From: JAUSPI01 sp964650385
GTDB taxonomy: Bacteria; Desulfobacterota; Syntrophia; Syntrophales; JADFWA01
DNA: 64,000 nt
NCBI GenBank assembly: GCA_964650385.1
Contig: CAZYTP010000003.1
Coordinates: 1-64,000 of the forward strand
Reading direction: 5' to 3'
This document shows, piece by piece, positions 51,214 through 62,700 of the stretch (positions within the stretch are counted from its first letter, which is position 1; each line of letters opens with the position of its first letter). A program made the translations under genes and the position numbers. The notes under the pieces were generated by a model. That model did not search any database and was not told the DNA's origin. It worked only from the letters and a program-made list of their open reading frames with translations.

Positions 51214-52407
51214 CTATTCTATAATCTCGCTTACAACACCAGCGCCAACAGTTCTCCCACCTTCACGAATAGCAAATCTGAGTTGTTCTTCCATAGCTAT
51301 AGGAGTAATAAGTTCAACTTCCACGCTTACATTATCACCGGGCATGACCATCTCCACTCCCTCGGGCAGTGTAGCAACGCCCGTCACGTCCGTTGTCCTG
51401 AAATAAAACTGAGGCCTATAACCGGAAAAGAAAGGAGTATGTCTCCCTCCCTCTTCCTTGGTAAGAACATAAACCGTTGCTTTAAATTTTGTGTGAGGGG
51501 TAATGGAACCGGGCTTTGCTACAACCTGCCCTCTTTCTACCTCATCCCGCTTGGTACCCCTAAGGAGTACACCTATATCATCACCAGCTCTTCCCTCATC
51601 TAATGTCTTACGGAACATCTCGACACCGGTACACACAGTCTTTAAAGTAGGTCTAATGCCGACCACTTCTACGTCATCTCCCGTCCTTACGATACCCCGG
51701 TCAGCTCTTCCGGTGACCACGGTACCTCGCCCGGATATACTGAAAACATCCCCAATCGGCATTAGAAACGGTTTGTCCAGATCACGAACAGGTTCTGGAA
51801 TGTAGGCATCAACAGCATCCATCAATTCCCAAATAGACTTAACATCTTCAGAGTCCGGATCATCACTCTCGAGAGCCTTCAGGGCCGATCCTCTGATAAT
51901 CGGAATATCATCACCCGGAAAATCATACTCAGTGAGGAGTTCCCTCATTTCAAGTTCTACCAGATCAAGCAGTTCCGGATCATCAACCAGATCAACCTTG
52001 TTCATATAAATCACGACATATGGAACCTGAACCTGTCTTGCAAGAAGGATATGTTCTCTCGTTTGAGGCATAGGCCCATCCGACGCAGCCACTACCAGGA
52101 TGGTACCATCCATGTGGGCCGCCCCCGAAATCATATTTTTTATATAGTCGGCATGGCCTGGACAGTCAACGTGTGCATAATGTCTTTTGTCCGTTTCATA
52201 CTCCACATGGGCGATATTAATTGTGACACCCCTTTCCTTCTCTTCAGGAGCATTATCGATCGCATCGAAAGACATAAATTCTGCAAGCCCTTTTGAGGCC
52301 AGATGCTTTGTAATTGCAGAGGTAAGTGTTGTCTTCCCATGATCCACATGACCTATTGTTCCTATATTTAGATGCGGTTTTGTCCTTTCAAATTTTTTCT
52401 TGGCCAT
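51214..52407 (-). CDS. tuf: Elongation factor Tu
   Basis: 397 residues. GTPase motifs GHVDHGKTTLTSAI, DCPGHADYIKNM and NKVDLVDD; domains II and III follow with GVEMFRKTLDEGRAGD and PFFSGYRPQFYFRTTDVTG. It delivers aminoacyl-tRNA to the ribosome. ATG 52407 gives the family start MAKKKFERTKPH. It has a promoter of its own overlapping the fusA stop. Confidence 0.98.
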   Translation of the reverse strand: MAKKKFERTKPHLNIGTIGHVDHGKTTLTSAITKHLASKGLAEFMSFDAIDNAPEEKERGVTINIAHVEYETDKRHYAHVDCPGHADYIKNMISGAAHMDGTILVVAASDGPMPQTREHILLARQVQVPYVVIYMNKVDLVDDPELLDLVELEMRELLTEYDFPGDDIPIIRGSALKALESDDPDSEDVKSIWELMDAVDAYIPEPVRDLDKPFLMPIGDVFSISGRGTVVTGRADRGIVRTGDDVEVVGIRPTLKTVCTGVEMFRKTLDEGRAGDDIGVLLRGTKRDEVERGQVVAKPGSITPHTKFKATVYVLTKEEGGRHTPFFSGYRPQFYFRTTDVTGVATLPEGVEMVMPGDNVSVEVELITPIAMEEQLRFAIREGGRTVGAGVVSEIIE

Positions 52408-52446
52408 CTCCATTACCCCCTTTTAAAGATAAATATAGTTGGTTTG

Positions 52447-52475
52447 ATTATCCTACCTTTTTAAAGTTCTGTCAA
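52447..52475 (-). promoter_or_regulatory. Sigma-70 promoter for tuf overlapping the fusA stop
   Basis: Minus strand TTGACA (52470-52475), 17-base spacer, GATAAT (52447-52452). The TGA of the -35 hexamer is the fusA stop codon (52472-52474). Confidence 0.75.
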
Positions 52476-54547
52476 TTTAACTTTTTCTCAATTATGTCTT
52501 TCGCTAACCCCTCAGAGACTGTATTATAATTGAGTAATTGCATTGTATAGGTGGCCCTTCCCTGAGTCTTGGATCGTAAATCAGTCGCATAGCCAAACAT
52601 TTCAGCCAGAGGAACCTCCGCATGTATCGCTTCCGAATCCGGTCTCGATTCAATACTGACGATCTTTCCCCTCCTGGCGCCAAGATTGCCTATCACATCT
52701 CCCATATACTCCTTGGGAACAATGATTTCAACAGACATAATCGGCTCGAGAAGCACCGGATGAGCCCGTTTCATACCATTTTTAAATCCTATTGAACCGG
52801 CCATCTTAAATGCCACTTCTGATGAATCAACGTCATGAAAAGATCCGTCAACCAGGTTTACTACCACATCAACAATTGGGAAACCAGCGAGTATTCCATT
52901 TTCCATCGCCTCAACAATTCCTTTTTCTACTGCCGGTATATATTCACGTGGGATAACACCCCCAACAATTTTATTCCGGAATTCAAAACCCCGACCAATT
53001 TCAGCAGGTTCAATCTCCAGCCACACATGACCATATTGCCCTCTGCCTCCGGACTGCTTCACAAACTTCCCTTCCGATCTGACATTTTTTCTAATCGTTT
53101 CTTTGTAAGCTACCTGTGGACTGCCGATATTTGCCCCGAGACCAAACTCCCTGGAAAGCCTGTCAACAATAATTTCGAGGTGTAATTCCCCCATCCCGGA
53201 AATCAGCGTCTGCCCGGTCTCTTTGTCAAGCTTCACCTTAAAGGAAGGATCCTCCCGAGTAATCTTCCGTAGAGCCTCACCCAGCTTCTCTTCATCTGCC
53301 TTCGTTTTAGGCTCTATTGCTATAGCGATAACCGGCTCCGGAAATTCAAGCGTTTCAAGTCTCAACGGATGACCAGTATCGGTTATCGTATCACCCGTAG
53401 TGGATGAATCCAACCCAACTGCTGCAGCAATATCACCGGTGCGAACTTCCTTGATCTCTTCTCTTTTATTGGCATGCATTTTGAGCAGTCGTCCAATTCT
53501 TTCTTTCCTCATTGCCGAGGCATTATACACATTAGAGCCCGCTCTCAAAACGCCGGAATAAACTCTGAAGTATGTCAATTGACCAACAAATGGATCGGTT
53601 ACAATCTTGAAGGCAAGAGCCGAAAATGGCGAATCATCACTGGCGATCCTTTCCACATCCCTTCCATCCGTATCTTTTCCCACCACCGTAGGTCTGTCCA
53701 AGGGGGATGGAAGAAAATCTACCACCGCATCCAGAAGAGACTGAACACCCTTGTTCTTAAACGCAGAACCACATAAAACCGGTATTACTTTTAAAGACAG
53801 GGTTGCTTCCCTAATAACTTTTGCTATTTCTTCATGTGAAAGAGCTTCTTCATCCAAATATTTCTTCATCAAGCCCTCGTCATAATCGGCAAGGCACTCA
53901 ATGAGTTTTTCTCTATACTCACCGGCAATATCTACCATCTCAGGTGGAATTTCTTCCACATTAAAATTACTTCCCAGTGAATCTTCGTCATAAATAACGG
54001 CCCGCATACGAACAAGGTCAACAATCCCCCTGAATTTACTTTCTCCTCCTATCGGAAGCTGTATCGGAAGTGGATTCGTACCGAGTCTCTCTCTGATGGC
54101 TGAAACAACCTTAATAAAATCCGCGCCGACTCTGTCCATCTTATTGACAAATGCGATACGTGGAACACGGTATTTATCGGCTTGCCTCCAGACAGCCTCT
54201 GACTGAGGTTCTACACCACCCACAGCACAGAAAAGCGCAACAGCACCATCTAAAATTCTCAAAGATCTTTCAACTTCTGCCGTAAAATCAACATGACCTG
54301 GCGTATCTATTATATTTATTTGATTATTTGCCCAAGTACATGTAGTTGCCGCAGAGGTTATCGTAATACCTCTTTCCTGTTCTTGCTCCATCCAGTCCAT
54401 GACGGCCGTACCATCATGAACTTCCCCCATTTTATAGGATTCCTGGGTATAATATAATATCCGCTCTGTCGTAGTGGTTTTCCCGGCATCTATATGAGCC
54501 ATAATGCCGATATTACGAATATGATTTAAAGGAACTACACGTGCCAA
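52472..54547 (-). CDS. fusA: Elongation factor G
   Basis: 691-residue translocase. GTPase motifs AHIDAGKTTTTERIL, DTPGHVDFTAEVERSLRILD and NKMDRVGADF, then domains II-V with GMGELHLEIIVDRL and the domain-IV loop region GGVIPREYIPAVEKGI. Standard str-operon position between rpsG and tuf. Confidence 0.98.
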   Translation of the reverse strand: MARVVPLNHIRNIGIMAHIDAGKTTTTERILYYTQESYKMGEVHDGTAVMDWMEQEQERGITITSAATTCTWANNQINIIDTPGHVDFTAEVERSLRILDGAVALFCAVGGVEPQSEAVWRQADKYRVPRIAFVNKMDRVGADFIKVVSAIRERLGTNPLPIQLPIGGESKFRGIVDLVRMRAVIYDEDSLGSNFNVEEIPPEMVDIAGEYREKLIECLADYDEGLMKKYLDEEALSHEEIAKVIREATLSLKVIPVLCGSAFKNKGVQSLLDAVVDFLPSPLDRPTVVGKDTDGRDVERIASDDSPFSALAFKIVTDPFVGQLTYFRVYSGVLRAGSNVYNASAMRKERIGRLLKMHANKREEIKEVRTGDIAAAVGLDSSTTGDTITDTGHPLRLETLEFPEPVIAIAIEPKTKADEEKLGEALRKITREDPSFKVKLDKETGQTLISGMGELHLEIIVDRLSREFGLGANIGSPQVAYKETIRKNVRSEGKFVKQSGGRGQYGHVWLEIEPAEIGRGFEFRNKIVGGVIPREYIPAVEKGIVEAMENGILAGFPIVDVVVNLVDGSFHDVDSSEVAFKMAGSIGFKNGMKRAHPVLLEPIMSVEIIVPKEYMGDVIGNLGARRGKIVSIESRPDSEAIHAEVPLAEMFGYATDLRSKTQGRATYTMQLLNYNTVSEGLAKDIIEKKLN

Positions 54548-54563
54548 TTCAATTCACCGCCAC

Positions 54564-55034
54564 TTAAAATCTGTAATGAGCAAAGGCTTTATTTGCCTCA
54601 GCCATTTTGTGTACATCCTCTTTCTTTTTGACAGTGGCTCCTCTGCCATTGGCGGCGTCTATCAGTTCGGCAGCTAACTTCTCTTTCATGCTTTTACCGG
54701 CACGCTTTCTTGCATTATCTATCAACCACTTAATCCCCAGAGAAACCCTCCTAGTCTGTCTTACTTCCGTAGGCACCTGATAAGTGGATCCTCCTACCCG
54801 CCTCGATTTTACTTCTATGACAGGTTTTACATTACTTATAGCTTTCTCAAAAACTTCGATAGGCAACTCTTTTGTCTTCTCTTCAATAATATCAAAAGCC
54901 CCATAGAAGATAGATTCAGCAGTACTCTTTTTCCCTTTCAATAACAGATTGTTAATGAATTTTGCCACGAGTTCGCTATTATACCTGGAATCAGGCAGGA
55001 TTTCTCTCTTTGCTATCTCTCTTCTTCTCGGCAT
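54564..55034 (-). CDS. rpsG: 30S ribosomal protein S7
   Basis: 156 residues: MPRRREIAKREILPDSRYNS, LVAKFINNLLLKGKKSTAES, RRVGGSTYQVPTEVRQTRRV. It nucleates the 30S head. S7 is the usual str-operon repressor; no site was verified. Confidence 0.98.
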   Translation of the reverse strand: MPRRREIAKREILPDSRYNSELVAKFINNLLLKGKKSTAESIFYGAFDIIEEKTKELPIEVFEKAISNVKPVIEVKSRRVGGSTYQVPTEVRQTRRVSLGIKWLIDNARKRAGKSMKEKLAAELIDAANGRGATVKKKEDVHKMAEANKAFAHYRF

Positions 55035-55053
55035 TTATGACTACTCCCAAAGA

Positions 55054-55425
55054 TCAACTTGGTTTTTTGGTTCCGTATTTCGATCTACTCTTTTTCCTGT
55101 CCTGGACACCCATGGTGTCGAGTGTCCCCCTTACTACCTGATACCTCACCCCGGGAAGATCCTTGACCCTGCCTCCCCTGACAAGGACAACAGAGTGTTC
55201 CTGGAGATTATGTCCCATTCCCGGTATATATGAGGTCACTTCATAGCCACTGGTAAGACGCACCCTTGCCACTTTTCTCAATGCAGAATTAGGCTTCTTA
55301 GGTGTTGAAGTATAAACCCTGATACAGACTCCCCTTCTCTGCGGAGAACCGGCAAGTGCAGGTGTTGTGGCTTTCTTTTTTATCTTTATTCGGCCTTTAC
55401 GAACCAGCTGATTTATTGTAGGCAT
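55054..55425 (-). CDS. rpsL: 30S ribosomal protein S12
   Basis: 123 residues, the standard length, from MPTINQLVRKGRIKIKKKAT. Decoding-site loops TPKKPNSALRKVARVRL and VRGGRVKDLPGVRYQVVRG are wild type with respect to the usual streptomycin-resistance Lys positions. The Asp in VKDLPG is the residue beta-methylthiolated by RimO in other bacteria, a process linked to YcaO, whose homologue opens this window. In-frame codons upstream overlap rpoC and are not used. Confidence 0.97.
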   Translation of the reverse strand: MPTINQLVRKGRIKIKKKATTPALAGSPQRRGVCIRVYTSTPKKPNSALRKVARVRLTSGYEVTSYIPGMGHNLQEHSVVLVRGGRVKDLPGVRYQVVRGTLDTMGVQDRKKSRSKYGTKKPS

Positions 55426-55475
55426 CATCCCCCCATCGGTTAATAACTTATATAAAGGCAAAGTTTGGTTCTCTA

Positions 55476-58400
55476 TCAATTACCAACTTGCATGTCAAGT
55501 GTTTTCTCGTCTACTTTTTCGGTTATTTGCTCTAACTTATCATCACCTTCAATTTCCATCCCCAACTTCTTATACACACTGACACCTGTTCCCGCCGGGA
55601 TCAACCTTCCCATTATAACATTCTCCTTAAGCCCCCTGAGGTAATCAACTTTCCCGGCCATGCTGGCCTCCGTAAGAACACGTGTCGTCTCCTGAAAAGA
55701 CGCTGCCGAAATAAAGCTCCCGGTACTAAGAGATGCCTTAGTAATCCCCAAAAGAACCGGTTCACCTATAGCAGGTTGACCTCCCTCGGCTATAACTTTT
55801 TCATTTTCTTCCTCGAATAAATGCTTTTCCACCTGCTCATCTGTAAGGAAAGATGTATCGCCCGGTTTTGTCACTTTAATTCTGCGAAGCATCTGACGCA
55901 CAATAATTTCTATATGTTTGTCATTAATTTTGACACCCTGTAGCCTATAAACTTCCTGTACTTCATCAACTAAATACCGGGCTAATTCTTTTTCTCCCTT
56001 AATAGCAAGAAGATCATGAGGATTCTGCGCACCACCCATCAGAGGTTCACCAGCCACAACTCTGTCACCTTCCTGTACACTTATATGTTTCCCCTTGGGA
56101 ATCAGGTATTCTCTTTGATCACCGATATCCGGGGTTATAACAACCTTTCTTTTTCCCTTTACATCTTTACCGAACGAAGCCACCCCGTCGATTTCTGTTA
56201 TTACAGCATATTCCTTCGGTTTTCTCGCTTCAAAAAGTTCCGCCACCCTGGGAAGACCACCGGTAATATCCTTTGTCTTTGTGGTCTCTCGAGGAATCTT
56301 TGCAATAATGTCACCAGCATTTACCTGCTGACCTTCCGACGCAACAATGTTTACGCCAACTGAAAGTTGGTGCCTTGCAATCGTATTCGTTCCCGGCAGC
56401 TTAACCGTTTTTCCGTCTTTATCTTTTAACGAAATCCTCGGACGTAAATTTGAATCCTTAGATTCAACAACAACCTTTCTGGAAAGACCAGTCACCTCGT
56501 CAACCTGTTCCTTCATGGTCACCCCTTCAACAATATCTCCGAACTTGATTGTTCCATCAACCTCTGAAAGAATTGGTATTGAAAAGGGGTCCCATTCTGC
56601 AATCAGTTCTCCTTCTTTTATCCCATAACCATCAGCCACCTTTACATGTGCCCCATATGGAACAGGATATCTACCGCGGCTTCTCTCTTTCTCATCCAGG
56701 ACGTGGATTTCTCCGCTTCTGTTCATCACGATAAGCTGTTTTTCTTTGCCCTTAACCGTATTGAGATCCACGAACTTTATGGTACCCGAATGCCTCGCCT
56801 CCAAGGTAGAGTGTTCTTCGAACTTTGCGGTACCACCAATATGAAAAGTTCGCATAGTCAGCTGGGTTCCGGGTTCACCGATCGATTGAGCTGCAATAAT
56901 GCCGACCGTTTCACCAATATTTACCAAGTGCCCATGGGACAAATCCCTTCCATAACACCTGGCACAAGCGCCTTGTTTTGACTTGCACGTCAGAACGGAT
57001 CTTATTTTAATCCTCTCTATACCTGCTCGGTCAATCTTATCTACTAGCGCTTCATCAATTTCCTGATTCGCCCCTACTATAATTTCTCCTGTAAAAGGAT
57101 CCTTGATAGCATCCAGGGTAACCCTACCCAAAACACGCTCACCCGCTGCTTCTATTATCTCCCCGCCTTCCGACAGGGCAGAAACATAGATGCCATCGAT
57201 CGTTCCACAATCTTCCTCAGTAATAATACAGTCCTGAGCCACATCGACAAGTCTCCTGGTAAGATACCCGGAATTTGCCGTCTTAAGTGCAGTATCAGCA
57301 AGACCTTTCCTGGCACCGTGTGTAGAAATAAAATATTGGAGAACAGATAGCCCTTCCCTGAAATTTGCAGTAATCGGTGTCTCAATAATCTCACCGGATG
57401 GTTTCGCCATTAACCCCCTCATACCTGCAAGCTGTCTTATCTGCGCAGCACTTCCCCTCGCACCCGAATCAGCCATCATATAAATAGGATTAAAGCTTTT
57501 TATCTTTATCTTTTTATTATCCGGCCCCATCACCTCTTTCGTTCCGATAGCTCCGAGCATCTCAGCAGCAACCTTCTCAGTAGCCTGAGCCCAGATGTCT
57601 ATGACTTTATTATAACGTTCTCCATCTGTAATAAGACCATCCATATATTGTTTCTGAATCTCCAAAACACCTTCGTCGGCTTTTGCAACAATCTCCTTTT
57701 TGCTGGAAGGTATCATCATATTATCAATCGCAAAAGATGCACCAGACATAGTAGCAATCTTGAAACCAAGATCTTTTAATCTATCCGCCAGTAAAACCGT
57801 TGCCTTATCCCCACAAGACCTGTAACAATAATCAATAAGGTCTGCCAACATCTTCTTGCTCATAACTTTATTAATGATATCAAAGGGAATTCCTTCAGGA
57901 ACAACTTCATAAAGTAAAACTCTACCTGTCGTTGTATCCGTTAGTTTTCCCTCAATTCTAACTTTAATCTTCGCATGAAGATCAATCACGCCGGCATCAA
58001 AGGCACTTCTAACTTCATCGGGATCAGAAAAGATCATATCCTCTCCCATAACACGGTCTTCGGACCTCGTTAGATAATAAATTCCGAGGACAATATCCTG
58101 ACCTGGAACAATAATCGGCTTACCATTAGCCGGTGAGAGAATGTTATTTGTCGACATCATAAGAACCCTGGCTTCTGTTTGTGCTTCAATAGATAAAGGC
58201 ACATGTACAGCCATCTGGTCTCCGTCGAAATCAGCATTGAATGCAGGGCAGACCAGAGGATGAAGCTGTATCGCCTTTCCTTCTATAAGCACAGGTTCAA
58301 AAGCCTGCATGCCAAGCCTGTGTAAAGTCGGAGCTCTATTAAGCATAACGGGATATTCACGGACAACCTCATCTAATGCATCCCATACCTCCGGGATCTC

Positions 58401-59612
58401 CCTTTCAACCATCCTTTTAGCGCTCTTCACAGTGGTAACATAACCCTTCGCCTGAAGCCTGTTGTAAATGAATGGCTTGAAGAGCTCCAACGCCATCTTT
58501 TTAGGAAGTCCACATTGATGTAATCTCAAGTCGGGTCCTACAGTAATGACGGATCTTCCTGAGTAATCAACCCTCTTGCCAAGGAGATTCTGTCTGAACC
58601 TGCCCTGCTTCCCTTTCAGCATATCCGACAGCGATCTAAGAGGTCTCTTGTTGGAACCGGTAATAGCCCTTCCTCTCCTGCCGTTGTCAAAGAGGACATC
58701 TACAGACTCCTGAAGCATCCTTTTCTCGTTTCTTATGATAATTTCCGGTGCAGAGAGTTCCTGCAAACGTTTCAGGCGGTTGTTCCTGTTAATAACCCTT
58801 CTGTAAAGATCGTTTAGATCAGACGTGGCAAAACGGCCGCCATCCAGGGGAACCAGAGGCCGGAGCTCTGGAGGAATTACCGGTAAAACTGTCAGAATCA
58901 TCCATTCTGGTTTATTTCCCGATTTTTTAAGTGCTTCAACAATTTTTAGCCTCTTTAAATACTTCTTCTTTTTGGTTTCAGAGGTAGCTACTTTCAATTC
59001 CGATCTGAGTTCTTCATCCAATCCATCTATGTCAACTTCTTCCAGAAGTTTTCTAACAGCTTCAGCGCCTATCCCTGCCTCAAAGGCATCCGGGCCATAC
59101 TCCTCCCTCAATTCCGCATAACTCTCCTCAGAAAGTACTTCCTTCTTTTTCAAAGGTGTATCTTTGGGATCCAATACGATCCAGCATTCAAAATAGAGCA
59201 CCCTCTCCAGTTCTTTAAGCGTCAAATCAAGTACATTACCTATTCGGCTGGGAAGACTCTTCAGAAACCATATATGGGCTACAGGTGCTGATAAGGTTAT
59301 GTGTCCCATTCTTTCTCTGCGAACCTTTGACTGGATAACCTCAACACCGCACTTTTCGCAGACAACCCCTCTGTGTTTCATCCTCTTATATCTGCCACAA
59401 AGGCATTCGTAATCCTTAACTGGACCGAATATCTTTGCGCAAAAAAGCCCTTCTCTCTCCGGCTTGAATGTCCTGTAGTTTATTGTCTCAGGTTTCTTGA
59501 CTTCACCCTGAGACCACGAAAGAATACTCTCCGGCGAGGCAATGGACATTTTTATTGCATTAAACCTCACGGGATCCTTCGGCTTTTCAAAAAAACTGAA
59601 TATATCTTCCAC
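55476..59612 (-). CDS. rpoC: RNA polymerase beta' subunit
   Basis: 1378 residues. N-terminal zinc site CLCGRYKRMKHRGVVCEKC, catalytic Mg-binding NADFDGDQM, trigger-loop region near EPGTQLTMRTFHIGGTA, and second zinc site with CKSKQGACARCYGR. GTG 59612 is chosen because AGGGAG lies 9 bases upstream and the protein then starts (V/M)EDIFSFFEKPKDPVRF as in deltaproteobacteria; a TTG 27 bases earlier is unlikely. Lies 106 bases after rpoB. Confidence 0.98.
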   Translation of the reverse strand: MEDIFSFFEKPKDPVRFNAIKMSIASPESILSWSQGEVKKPETINYRTFKPEREGLFCAKIFGPVKDYECLCGRYKRMKHRGVVCEKCGVEVIQSKVRRERMGHITLSAPVAHIWFLKSLPSRIGNVLDLTLKELERVLYFECWIVLDPKDTPLKKKEVLSEESYAELREEYGPDAFEAGIGAEAVRKLLEEVDIDGLDEELRSELKVATSETKKKKYLKRLKIVEALKKSGNKPEWMILTVLPVIPPELRPLVPLDGGRFATSDLNDLYRRVINRNNRLKRLQELSAPEIIIRNEKRMLQESVDVLFDNGRRGRAITGSNKRPLRSLSDMLKGKQGRFRQNLLGKRVDYSGRSVITVGPDLRLHQCGLPKKMALELFKPFIYNRLQAKGYVTTVKSAKRMVEREIPEVWDALDEVVREYPVMLNRAPTLHRLGMQAFEPVLIEGKAIQLHPLVCPAFNADFDGDQMAVHVPLSIEAQTEARVLMMSTNNILSPANGKPIIVPGQDIVLGIYYLTRSEDRVMGEDMIFSDPDEVRSAFDAGVIDLHAKIKVRIEGKLTDTTTGRVLLYEVVPEGIPFDIINKVMSKKMLADLIDYCYRSCGDKATVLLADRLKDLGFKIATMSGASFAIDNMMIPSSKKEIVAKADEGVLEIQKQYMDGLITDGERYNKVIDIWAQATEKVAAEMLGAIGTKEVMGPDNKKIKIKSFNPIYMMADSGARGSAAQIRQLAGMRGLMAKPSGEIIETPITANFREGLSVLQYFISTHGARKGLADTALKTANSGYLTRRLVDVAQDCIITEEDCGTIDGIYVSALSEGGEIIEAAGERVLGRVTLDAIKDPFTGEIIVGANQEIDEALVDKIDRAGIERIKIRSVLTCKSKQGACARCYGRDLSHGHLVNIGETVGIIAAQSIGEPGTQLTMRTFHIGGTAKFEEHSTLEARHSGTIKFVDLNTVKGKEKQLIVMNRSGEIHVLDEKERSRGRYPVPYGAHVKVADGYGIKEGELIAEWDPFSIPILSEVDGTIKFGDIVEGVTMKEQVDEVTGLSRKVVVESKDSNLRPRISLKDKDGKTVKLPGTNTIARHQLSVGVNIVASEGQQVNAGDIIAKIPRETTKTKDITGGLPRVAELFEARKPKEYAVITEIDGVASFGKDVKGKRKVVITPDIGDQREYLIPKGKHISVQEGDRVVAGEPLMGGAQNPHDLLAIKGEKELARYLVDEVQEVYRLQGVKINDKHIEIIVRQMLRRIKVTKPGDTSFLTDEQVEKHLFEEENEKVIAEGGQPAIGEPVLLGITKASLSTGSFISAASFQETTRVLTEASMAGKVDYLRGLKENVIMGRLIPAGTGVSVYKKLGMEIEGDDKLEQITEKVDEKTLDMQVGN

Positions 59613-59718
59613 TGAACATATCTCCCTAATTAGATTCAATCCTGAATCTTTTAATTTTACTTTTTAACTCTTCATGCTGGAACAAGTTCGGCAGGCCATT
59701 TAATGATTTTAATGAAAA

Positions 59719-62700
59719 CTAATTTCCTTCCTCAATTAACTGCACATCGAGACAAAGGCCCTGCAATTCCTTGACGAGGACATTAAAGGATTCAGGAATC
59801 CCCGCTTCAAATTTATGCTCTCCTTTAACAATGGATTCATATACTCTTGTTCTGCCAGCTACATCATCCGATTTAACGGTAAGAAACTCCTGCAACGCAT
59901 ACGCAGCACCATAGGCCTCCATCGCCCAGACCTCCATCTCACCCAACCTCTGGCCGCCAAACTGCGCTTTACCCCCGAGAGGCTGCTGAGTAACAAGAGA
60001 ATAGGGCCCAATTGACCTGGCATGAATCTTATTGTCAACGAGATGGTGAAGCTTCAGCATATAAATCATTCCTACTGTCACCTCCTGGTCAAAAGGTTCT
60101 CCAGTCCTGCCATCAAAGAGCATCGTCTGGCCACTTTCCGGAAGATCAGCCAATTTAAGCATACTCTTTATATCATCCTCAGAGGCACCATCAAAAACAG
60201 GTGTCGCTATAGGAATACCATTTTTAAGTCTGCCGACAAATTTCTTGATTTCCTCATCAGTCGCCCCATCTATAAAAGCGTCAAATTGAGGAGAGGAGTA
60301 TATCTCTTTAACTTCTTTTTTCAGGTTATCCATGCTGTATTTCGTATTTAGCAAAGAATTTACCTTGTCTCCCAATTCTTTTGCAGCCCATCCGAGATGA
60401 GTCTCTAAGATCTGCCCCACATTCATACGCGAGGGCACCCCCAAGGGATTCAAGACTATATCAAGAGGAGTTCCGTCCTCAAAAAAAGGCATGTCTTCCT
60501 CTGGAAGTATCCTGGATAGCACTCCCTTATTACCATGTCTTCCCGCCATCTTATCACCAACAGAAAGCTTCCTTTTTATGGCCACATAAACCTTAACCAT
60601 CTTGATTACTCCTGGGGGAAGTTCATCTCCAGTTTTTAATTTATCTATCTTTTCCTCAAAAAAAGCCTCCACCAACTCTATTTTTTTAGAAAAATTTGCA
60701 AAGATAGTTTCTACCTTCTCATTCAACGCATCTTCTTCTAACAGCGATATTTCCTTCCAGAGACTAAATGGTATCATCTCCAGGACATCTTCGGTAATCT
60801 CTTCTTCCTTTTTTAACAATCTCTTTTTCTTTTTCGGATCAACCAGCCTCGTTGCAGAAGTCTTTCCGATGAGTAAGCTTGAAATCTCCCTCTTAACATT
60901 ATCGGTAATAATCCTGATTTCATCATCTCTGTCCTTGAGTAAACGCCCTATCTCTTCGTCTTCTATAATTTGCGATCTGCGATCTTTCTCCGTCCCCTTA
61001 CGGGCAAATGTCTTTGCATCTATAACTATACCCTCAACTCCAGGGGGAACACGCAGAGATGTATCCCTGACATCACCAGCTTTTTCACCAAATATAGCCC
61101 TAAGTAACTTTTCTTCCGGAGACAGTTGTGTTTCCCCTTTTGGGGTAATCTTACCGACCAGAACATCTCCCGGTTTCACCGATACTCCTATACGAACCAT
61201 CCCGCTTTCATCCAGATTCCGCAGGGTTTCCTCCCCTACATTGGGAATATCTTTGGTGATTTCCTCCTTGCCCAATTTAGTATCCCTGGCGACCGTGTCA
61301 AATTCTTCAATATGTATAGACGTATAAATGTCCTCTTTCACCACTCTTTCACTAATCAAGATAGAGTCCTCATAATTATATCCTCCCCAGGACATAAAGG
61401 CGACCATGACGTTTCTCCCCAGTGCCAGTTCTCCATCATTGGTTGCAGGCCCATCGGCTATCACCTCTCCTCTGTTTGCTCTATCTCCTACGTTTACAAT
61501 AGCCTTATGATTGAAACATGTATCCTGATTTGAACGCTGAAACTTGGTCAGGTTATATATATCGACTCCTGTATCAAGCTGGGTTTTCCCGTCATTATCA
61601 CATTCAATTACAATCCTTGACGCATCAACGCTCTTCACAACGCCAGACCTTTTAGCTATAATAACAGCACCAGAATCCCGCGCAATAACTGACTCCATCC
61701 CCGTACCCACAAGAGGATATCCAGGTTTTACAAGCGGAACCGCCTGTCGCTGCATATTGGAACCCATCAGGGCACGGTTGGCATCATCATGTTCCAAGAA
61801 GGGAATAAGTCCTGCGGCAACACTTACAAGTTGATTGGGAGATACATCCATAAGCTGAACTTCATCAGGCATAGCCATAACAAAGTCCTCCCCCCTCCTC
61901 GAAGAAATAAGCTTATCCTTAAATCTTCCTTTTGAATCGAGAGGAGTATCCGCCTCGGCTATAATATATTTTTCTTCCTCCATTGCTGTCAAATATTCGA
62001 TATCATTCGATACTATCCCGTTCCTTACCGCCCTGTACGGAGTTTCTATAAAACCGAATTCGTTCACCCTTGCGTAGGTACTAAGAGAAACAATAAGACC
62101 TATATTGGGCCCCTCTGGGGTTTCAATAGGACATATCCGGCCATAGTGAGATGAATGTACATCTCTCACTTCAAAACCCGCCCGCTCCCTGGTAAGTCCC
62201 CCTGGGCCAAGGGCGGATAATCTCCTTTTGTGCGTAACTTCTGAAAGCGGATTCGTCTGATCCATAAACTGTGACAGCTGACTACTCCCAAAAAACTCAT
62301 TAACAACGGCCAAAACAGGTTTAGCATTTATTAAATCATGGGGCATCATGGTTTCCACATCTTGAAGACTCATCTTCTCTTTAATAGCCCGCTCCATTCT
62401 GACCAAGCCTATCCTGTATTGATTTTCGATAAGTTCTCCAACAGATCTCGCCCTTCTGTTACCTAAATGATCAATGTCATCAATACTGCAATCTCCCACA
62501 CCATTCTTGAGATCAACAAGATATTTAACTGCCTTCAGGATATCCTCATTCCGTAACACCGTTACATCCGTAGAGACATCCAGGCCAAGTTTATAATTCA
62601 TCTTGGCTCTGCCCACATTAGAAAGATTATAGCTATCAGGATTGAAAAAGAGACTACCGAAAAACCTGCGTGCCGTTTCCAGAGTGGGCGGGTTGCTTGG

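Noticed and set aside
55426..55479. N-terminal extension of S12 overlapping rpoC
   Set aside because: S12 is universally near 123 residues starting MPTINQLVRKG; the extension has no family support.
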